Source: Saturnia japonica
Taxonomy: Eukaryota > Arthropoda > Insecta > Lepidoptera > Saturniidae
DNA: 64,000 nt
NCBI GenBank assembly: GCA_033032175.1
Contig: CM065322.1
Span: 16,926,001 to 16,990,000, forward strand
Reading direction: 5' to 3'
The position numbers were made by a program, and so were the translations under genes. Below, in pieces: positions 57,530 to 64,000 of the stretch. The notes under the pieces are model-generated. The model worked only from the letters and a program-made list of their open reading frames with translations, did not search any database and had not been told where the DNA came from. Position 1 is the first letter of the stretch; the number at the start of each line of letters is the position of its first letter.

Positions 57530-58765
57530 CATTATTTGATGTACCTACTTCCATATTAAACAACTCTCCCCATCTGATAACCGTACTCATAATTTTGAAT
57601 TTAGGGGATTCCCCAGCTCTGGATCTAGGATTTCTTCGAACCGGAGCTAAACCTTGACACTGAAACCCTTTCGCTCCAGTATTTGACATTTCTATATGCG
57701 ACTAGAATATCTCTGGCAGAGAAATATTAGGCACAGTACGTTCGCGTTCTAAAATCAAACAAACAAGCAATATTACGATGTGACCTACCGTGGATGTTGA
57801 GTACTTTATTTTCAATCATTAGGCGCCCTTTTGAATTGCCGCTCGGATCAGATAGCCCAGTGTGCTTTTTAACCCTAGATTCGAGGCTGATTGGTTGATA
57901 AAATAAATATGATGTACTGAAATGAAATTTTAATGCAGAGCTATAATTTCCACTAGGCTCAGCGTGCTACCAATTTGGTCCATATCGTCTCATAAAAGAT
58001 CAGATGAGAATGTGGCCACAACACTAAAACCTATCACGATAAAAAAAAGAAAAAACAGTCATTAGGACTGCCGACAGAAGTGAAAACTTAAGACTATAAA
58101 GCAAAGAGTTGTTATTTTTGGATATCCAAATTAATTGTTTAATTTAGAAGTTTTCACTTCATGGGTTTATTACTATGTGAATGGTGGTCGCGATCTTTAT
58201 CATATTTATTTAGGTTATATTGCTACAAAGACTTCGTATATCGTTAACACGTCATGTGACTTATGTCGATGACGACTTAAATGTATTTAGTCCCTATCCA
58301 AACCTCACTATGAAAGTTTTCTCTTCAAAAAATGTCTTTCGTAGACATTCACATACACATTTGTGACTTAAAACTGTACGAAGGGAGGATTTTGGATTTG
58401 GGAATGTGATTTTTTTAATCTATTTATTAATATATCCTTTTTTCTGTTCTTAACATCTTTTATTCGACCACATAAATAGTCATTTGACAAACACGAAATG
58501 GTTGATATGGCCTATCTTTATTATAAAAAATACTAAAGTATTTAGTACATAATTTTTATAATATTATCATTAAATAAACATAACTAAGATAAAAATGTTA
58601 ACTAACTTTTTTTTATCACCTTAAATACATAATATTATACAGTTCCTCTAATCTCGCGATTGGAAATTCACACCGCATCTTTTTCATCTCGGGCTTGTTT
58701 TAATTTCTTGTTTTTAAGATTCTCTTATTATAATAACTCATAATTAAATTGCTTTCTTAGTGCTG
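57530..58765. other. no feature recognised
   Basis: AT-rich; two overlapping 60-70 codon ORFs near 57448-57689 on opposite strands, neither supported. Confidence 0.4.
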
Positions 58766-58771
58766 GTTTGT

Positions 58772-58895
58772 TTTCGATCCGACTACTCTCTTAGCTGCAA
58801 GGGCCCTTAAGTCTCAGAAAGACTTGACAGTTTCACCTGGCATGGGGGCGAGTGCTAAAGGCACTCAGCCCCGAAAGCTTGGCAACTAGTACTCG
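58772..58895 (-). repeat. retroposon R1, copy 6 (diverged)
   Basis: CCGACTACTCTCTTAGCTGC, AAGGGCCCTTAAG, CATGGGGGCGAGTGCTAAAG and GCACTCAGCCCCGAAAGC align with R1 but with many substitutions: an old copy. Confidence 0.6.
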
Positions 58896-58899
58896 AAAA

Positions 58900-59185
58900 A
58901 CATGACCCTCTTTTTAAAAGGAGGGTTACGTATTTCTAGCGTATGTTTAATTGTACGTATGTCTATTTCTTTGGAAGGTACGCTCTGTAGACTAAAGGGC
59001 TCTAGACGGGTTTTATCCTACGAGGTGTCGTTAGCTTCGTCTTATTTGTGGGAGTGATATAGGCTATTTAATATTTAGGTACGACTTCTGGAAATCAAAT
59101 AAAAAGCAAAACTAGAAAAAAAAGTTGTCAAGTGTTTTTGTTGCGATCAGGTTTTTTGTTTCCTTTTTAATAACTTAGCTTGTTT
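58900..59185. repeat. interspersed repeat C, copy
   Basis: AAAGGAGGGTTACG, CGAGGTGTCGTTAGCTTCGT, GTGGGAGTGATATAGGCTAT and TTTGTTTCCTTTTTAA match 42315-42550. Confidence 0.7.
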
Positions 59186-59189
59186 CGTA

Positions 59190-59645
59190 GTCGGGTAATA
59201 AAAAGATGAGATATTCATTCTGTATACAGTTTTTATGTTTTCGAAAAATGTAAATGAAAAGTCTGTGTTTGACTGATTAACGGAACAAATTATAGAGGTA
59301 ACAAAACATAAGAGTCTTTTAATAATAAAAATAATCATAATTACTTATTCAATACTTACCAAACTATGGAAATTATAATACAATCTTTATTGGCTGAACA
59401 TCTTCTGGCTCAGAGTGTAGTTCACTTCCGCACTCTACCACAGCCCGATCTCTTTCTAGTTTAGACAATAAGTTTTAAACAGTTGATATTACATATCAGA
59501 CATATCAGAATACACTGACTCAAGTACATCTTCAAGTTCTTGCTTGTCGTCAAACGCTGAGTAATTAAAAAACAAAATTCTTAATAAAACTCGTAAAAAC
59601 TCTTTGCTCTACGCCCTACTGTTACGAATACAATACAATTTTTAA
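59190..59645. other. no feature recognised
   Basis: AT-rich spacer. Confidence 0.4.
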
Positions 59646-59649
59646 CAAA

Positions 59650-59805
59650 AAAGAAAACCATCTTCAATGATTTTGAAGAATTCCCCGGTTTATCTTGGAA
59701 GTTGAAGGACCAATATCAATTAAATTAAAATAGGACCATCCTTGAGGTATTTCCCTTTCAAACAAGAAACTAATCATCGAAATCGGTTAATAAATAAAGC
59801 ACAGT
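59650..59805. repeat. interspersed repeat D, copy
   Basis: AAACCATCTTCAATGATTTT, GGACCAATATCAATTAAAT and TAGGACCATCCTTGAGGTAT match 43526-43690, including the CATCCTTGAGGTAT core. Confidence 0.7.
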
Positions 59806-60064
59806 TTTAAACAATTGCAACTACTTTTAAAATGTATATGTGAAAAATATTCGAATACTAATTTAATTCGATTCCCTGCAGTGTCACGTTCACGCAGTGT
59901 CTACGCGCGTTAGTCATGTAAAGGTCACATCTCAGTCTTGGATTTTTATCTATCGAGTCATGTTATCAAAATTAAGGTTATTTATTTCAATTAATGTCGC
60001 GAGAAGTCATTTAAGAATAATAAATTCTAAAGTACTGTTTATTAAACCCTATCCTAAAGCTGAT

Positions 60065-60146
60065 AAGTCACCGGGGTTCTGTGGACAAGTCACTGGGGTT
60101 CTGTGGACAAGTCACTGGGGTTCTGTGGACAAGTCAACGGGGTTTC
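60065..60146. repeat. 22-bp minisatellite, 3.7 copies
   Basis: Unit AAGTCACTGGGGTTCTGTGG + AC at 60065, 60087 and 60109 with one substitution (CCGGGG in copy 1), plus a partial fourth copy from 60131 with AACGGGG. Confidence 0.95.
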
Positions 60147-60149
60147 GCA

Positions 60150-61565
60150 AATCAGTTACATTTGTCATGAAATAGTTGAGCTGTTTTTTCCTTTAACTAA
60201 ATTCCATTGCTTTAATTAAATGGTCATTCACTTTCATAATTTATAAAGGGGTTTCATAGAATAATAATTACTTCAAACTTATTTCAAAAGTTTGTTAGCT
60301 GATTTGTTCGGCTCTCCCTTCGCGATTCTCGCCAACAATTCGTATGGGCAGGTACATACATTTAAATAACGGAGGTCGTATAACAGAATTATCTCGACCC
60401 ACCCGGGCTACATCAGCTGCCCACGTAACCTGTTCTTGTATATCTGAATTGAAACGTAAAGTATGCGACCGTCAACCGAATGCTTTATGTATTTCAGCTC
60501 CAAAAATTTCCGGGTTATCGCCTCATAAAGGGCTGTCTGATGAATAATTCAAAGATTTATGGTTTTTTAAATGCCATTTTAAGGTTATCGGGTTAAAATG
60601 GGATTATTATGTGAAATGTCTTCCATAGATTAATTTTAAGAAAGTTGTTTTTATAACAAATGCCTTTGATTTTACTAGACGGGCAGTTTATTAAAATGGA
60701 TTTTTAGGTGAACAATATGCAACGACCTGGTTTTAATACTAAGATTTATTCAGTTTTGTTTTAGGATAATCAAGTTTCCAATACACTAGTATATTGAAGT
60801 TTTGATTATGGGTATGGTTGTCCTAACCGAATTGGGTTATTCTAGCATTATTAAAGTTAATTTATTAAGTTTGTGCCGACAAATGACATCTTTTTGACAT
60901 TGGCAAATGCTTCAGCAACGTCAATTGAAGAAAAAAATTCTCAATAGGACCGATAAATGCTATAGTTTTATCACGATATGTCCCATAACCGAAAGCTCAG
61001 GGCTTTTGTAAGATCAAACTCGACTCATATAGAAAACATAGAGAAACCTATTAAGATAATCGGTTTAAATACTTTCAAAAGCCATATGTAAACATATAGG
61101 GTGTGTGATATTTAACTTTTTTGATGAAAACGACCACTGAACATACGGAACTCGTAAAACATGGAACACGGAACCGCGGCGTCAAAATGTTACGTAACCC
61201 CATCCCGAATAGAAAGAAATACAGTGTTGTAGAGTTATTAAAGTAATTATGATCGATTTTAATCTTCGAGCGGAACTTTGATGTATCTCTCCGAGTTGTC
61301 GGGAATTTGAGAGTGTTTCTTTTCTTTTTAATTAACACTAAACTAAACTGCGTGAGTTTTAAACGATGATTGCTTGGGAGTTTTGACGGGATCTTCGTTT
61401 GTCATGTAGGTATTAATTTTTTATTGATTTTGCGTTATTTTGCCCTAAATGTATACTAATTAAAAAACTCACAAGATTTTTTGTATTTTTTTTTTAAAGC
61501 GCAAGTCTTTGAAACTGCTAGTCGGATTTGAGAAATTATTTTTTCATTTAATAATTTGTATGGCA
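60150..61565. other. no gene recognised
   Basis: AT-rich. A 67-codon plus ORF at 60344-60547 (Thr/Ser/Cys-rich, SRPTRATSAAHVTCSCIS) has more balanced base composition but no domain or splice evidence. An 87-codon minus ORF at 61338-61075 is also unsupported. Confidence 0.4.
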
Positions 61566-61568
61566 AGA

Positions 61569-61604
61569 GCGGGCAGGCGGGCAGGCGGGCAGGCGGGCAG
61601 GTGG
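61569..61604. repeat. (GCGGGCAG)n, four copies
   Basis: Four perfect 8-bp units 61569-61600, flanked by GCAAGA and GTGGGAA. The strand with G runs (GGCGGGCAGG) has regularly spaced G triplets and could form a quadruplex. Confidence 0.95.
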
Positions 61605-61904
61605 GAACAACGAATAAAATGGTGTGGTGGTGGAGTGTGTGAAAAATTAAAAAATGATAGTATAGCGGTACTATACATAATATAGCTTGATTATTGCGCA
61701 CAAGTGTGTGTTTAGAAATAATAACGTGGGCCATGTTAACTGAGATTTGACAAAAAATTCTGGAAAGTTCTAACAAGGGGCCAATATTTTATTAAATAAT
61801 TGAAGTTATCGCAAGACACTGTAGAATGACAGAATTATGCATTTAATAAAGCCACTAATAATCTTCAATATTGATGATTGGTTGCCAAGTTTGGAACAAG
61901 AAGA

Positions 61905-62150
61905 AGAGGTGGCTCAATGGTAATATATTTCGGACACCACATCGATCGACGTAAGTTCGAATACTTACAGTGAGCTTTCTTGAAATAAAAGCACGGTGAT
62001 AGGGCATTTTCTAAAGCCGACCTGGCTAGAACTTTCAAGTTGAAAATTAGTCGATAAGTATATGATGTCTGTTCCGAGCACGGACTGCTGCCAATTCCTC
62101 TAAGCTTACCTCATCTTCACTTAACATTAGGTGAGATTGTAGGCAAATAT
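61905..62150 (+). repeat. tRNA-derived SINE, family S2
   Basis: Head AAGAGGTGGCTCAATGGTAA, B box AAGTTCGAATACT (61953), and a body ending CTTCACTTAACATTAGGTGA + GATTG, the same ending as the copy at 15549. The tRNA part is diverged. Confidence 0.6.
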
Positions 62151-62415
62151 AAAAAATAAAGGAAATAAAAGACGGTCCATATACGATACGTAATCCCCGA
62201 GGAACATTAAAAACATTAGTTATACAAACCACAATATGTTTCATATATTTTACACAATTTTTTGTTGTATTTTCTTTAACTCTCTTTACTATATTAGTGC
62301 AAGTACAGCATACGTGTTATACTTAGTTTCGTTGGTTCGTTTGTCGGTCTAGCTATGATAATTAATACCAATGAGATTTGAAAAATACTTTTTTCATTTA
62401 ATAGCAAACATTTTC
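62150..62415. other. no feature recognised
   Basis: AT-rich spacer between two SINEs. Confidence 0.4.
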
Positions 62416-62417
62416 AT

Positions 62418-62680
62418 TATCATCATACCATCACGCCTGTACTCCCCGAAGGGTTAAGCAGAGGTGTACCAATGTACACCCACAGTTCACCGAGTATGTT
62501 TTTAGGTCCCATGTAATAGGGGGCGAGCCTATTGCCTATTAATCGGGCACGAAACCAAACTCCGAGTTGCTACTGAGAATTTAATAGGAAAAACCCAATA
62601 ACACTTTGCTCGACCTGGGATTCGAACCCAGAACCTCGTTTATAGCAGTCGCGCTTACGACCACTAGTCTAACGAGGCAG
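62418..62680 (-). repeat. tRNA-derived SINE, family S1 (best copy)
   Basis: Minus strand: tRNA-like head TGCCTCGTTAGACTAGTGGT (A box) and GGTTCGAATCC (B box, 62628-62618), then CAGGTCGAGCAAAGTGTTAT and a tail reaching GGCGTGATGGTATGATGATG. Matches the plus-strand copy at 20960-21205 over about 230 bp. Confidence 0.8.
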
Positions 62681-62699
62681 TTCAGTTCAGTCATCAAAT

Positions 62700-62815
62700 T
62701 TTAAACCCTTAAATCTAGACCTGCGTCCCGCGGGGCTGCTCGTATTTCCCGATCTCTGCCACACGATGGACCCGGCACCCAACACGGTAAATTCATGTAA
62801 TGCTAAAATGTTTTT
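62700..62815 (+). repeat. tail fragment of the EVGARG retroelement
   Basis: TTTCCCGATCTCTGCCACAC, GATGGACCCGGCACCC and AATTCATGTAATGCTAA(A)ATGTTT match 41365-41440. Ends where an R1 copy begins. Confidence 0.65.
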
Positions 62816-62880
62816 TTTTTTTTAAATCTGATTACACTGTTAGCTTTAGGGGCCCTGAAGCCGCTGCGGCTTTTACAGCT
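62811..62880 (-). repeat. retroposon R1, copy 7, short
   Basis: T run, then AATCTGATTACACTGTTAGC, TTTAGGGGCCCTGAAGCCGC and GCGGCTTTTACAGCT. Inserted into the EVGARG-element tail. Confidence 0.75.
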
Positions 62881-62881
62881 C

Positions 62882-63280
62882 TTGGTAATAGTATTTATAT
62901 CATGTTTTATTTATTTGTACGTATGTGGATTTGTTTTCATACCATTCGCACGTTGTTCGGGAGGTAACTGGCTTCATGCGTGCTGGAATGTCGACAACGT
63001 ATGCTTAGAATATTATTATATAATGCCGTGTAACCCATTATACACGAAACGTTATTGTCCTAATTTTGTATTGCGTGGTCATTTTCGAATATCATTTCAA
63101 ACTTATGTAATAATGAATATCTTTATGAGTACCATTTGTAATGTATTTACTAAAATAATTACTTAAACCCTCAAATAATTTAAACAAAGTTGTGTGTTTA
63201 TTACAAAATAATAATATCCTTGTGTGCTCAAATTACGAAAACATATGAATTATTACTACTTAGTTATCGAAATGAACAAT
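62882..63280. other. no gene recognised
   Basis: A 94-codon plus ORF (62882-63166) is Cys/Tyr/Phe-rich with no family resemblance; AT-rich codon use is what chance ORFs here show. Confidence 0.35.
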
Positions 63281-63284
63281 AGTT

Positions 63285-63410
63285 TATTCAGTTTGGGCCC
63301 TGCGAAGGCATAACTTAAAATATGATCGTTAAAATAATACGTCGGAAGAAAATGTGGAAAATATTCCAATCACCGAGAAGAGTTGGCAAGAAACTCGTTC
63401 AAGTTTATCA
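63285..63410. repeat. interspersed repeat E, copy 2
   Basis: GTTTGGGCCCTGCGAAGGCA, TCACCGAGAAGAGTTGGCAA and GAAACTCGTTCAAG align with 37985-38100. Confidence 0.65.
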
Positions 63411-63499
63411 TCATAAATTTATGGGATTTTTAGTAATTAGTAGATATTGATATAAAATGACAAATCTCTCCGCACAGGAACAGTTTGAATTGTAATAAA

Positions 63500-63730
63500 A
63501 TATGCTTAACGCGTTGTGTAGCGTTGAGTTCTTGAGTCGCAGTGGGAACCCGCCGACGAGTCGCCGCGCGGTTGAGTACCGTTTCACCCAATTTCGCGGC
63601 ATAGTTGCGTCTATTTTGGAATTTCCAAGTGTCACCCATTTCCTGAATCCAGCGGACGACGCCCCTACTTTGTCGATGCCTATCAACATTATGTTTTCGA
63701 CTTTATTATTGGTTACAGAAGGTTCCATTT
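63500..63730. other. GC-richer segment with ORFs on both strands
   Basis: Minus ORF 63728-63411 (105 codons) and plus ORF 63502-63795 (97 codons) overlap. The sequence GAACCCGCCGACGAGTCGCC to CCACCCATTTCC-like region is compositionally unlike its flanks and looks like a dispersed repeat rather than an exon; I cannot name it. Confidence 0.35.
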
Positions 63731-64000
63731 GGTTTGTTAAAGGTAACGATTCAAAATCAAAAATGTTGATTGACGATCTATGGTGTTGTAGTTAACGAGC
63801 CTGGCTGGCGTTTTGAGTGTTCCGGGTTCCATTCTTTCATAGAATTATTGGCATACTTTTAGTATTACTCATATTAAATTTATAGTAATTGAAAAATATA
63901 TTAAGATAAATTAATTACTTTTACCCCTAAATTGCCACTCCAAAAAGACTACTAGCGGTTTGGGGCTGTAGCTTACTTGACCCTGTATACCATTTCCATT

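Noticed and set aside
61456..61776. 106-codon minus ORF
   Set aside because: Its Pro/Ala/Cys run is just the 8-bp tandem repeat translated; the rest has no domain.
62610..62680. tRNA gene on the minus strand
   Set aside because: A and B boxes are present but the acceptor and anticodon stems do not pair, and a SINE body follows that is repeated at 20960.

Overview
This 64 kb window looks like repeat-rich, AT-rich chromosomal DNA of an insect, most likely a moth or butterfly (Lepidoptera). Introns with GT..AG ends, tRNA-derived SINEs, Tc1/mariner elements, LINEs, a BEL/Pao LTR element and many short Helitron-like repeats ending in CTAG (a lepidopteran hallmark) all point that way. Species cannot be told from the sequence. 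No bacterial, plasmid or CRISPR features are present.

Two host genes can be assembled exon by exon. (1) Minus strand, 14223 down to 3595: the first four coding exons (349 codons, all junction phases agree) of an SLC22-type organic cation/carnitine-like transporter of the major facilitator superfamily. Its last exons lie beyond the left edge. Intron 3 is about 8 kb and filled with transposons; intron 4 holds the 5' end of a BEL/Pao element. (2) Plus strand, 41744-45552: a complete four-exon gene for a 520-residue secreted protein with a basic cluster, a four-cysteine domain resembling the DM4/12 insect family, and an Asn/Gln/Tyr-rich tail with YG(L/F)Y(Q/K)PN repeats. Its introns contain interspersed repeats and six perfect-length copies of a 37-bp minisatellite.

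The rest is mobile-element debris. From left to right: BEL/Pao LTR plus gag (1-2358, minus); a dead mariner (5130-5985), a CR1/jockey-like LINE with ORF1 and ORF2 (5986-9075, minus) and a 5'-truncated LINE (9553-10930, plus), all inside transporter intron 3; SINEs and Helitron-like repeats from 15.5 to 34.3 kb; RTE-type LINE fragments at 35.2-36.5 kb; the tail of an unclassified retroelement at 41 kb; a LINE carrying only ORF1 (49390-51780, minus); and an almost complete Tc1 element (55853-57450) nested in a Helitron-like copy with a clear TA target duplication. Both DDE/D transposases seen have lost a catalytic Asp by Asp-to-Asn change.

Several insertions can be dated relative to each other because empty-site copies of the host repeat are also in the window. 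The least explained signals are a plus-strand core promoter plus short ORF inside the transporter intron (3190-3470), a short coding-like exon at 37026-37137, the ORF1-only LINE, and the secreted protein itself.
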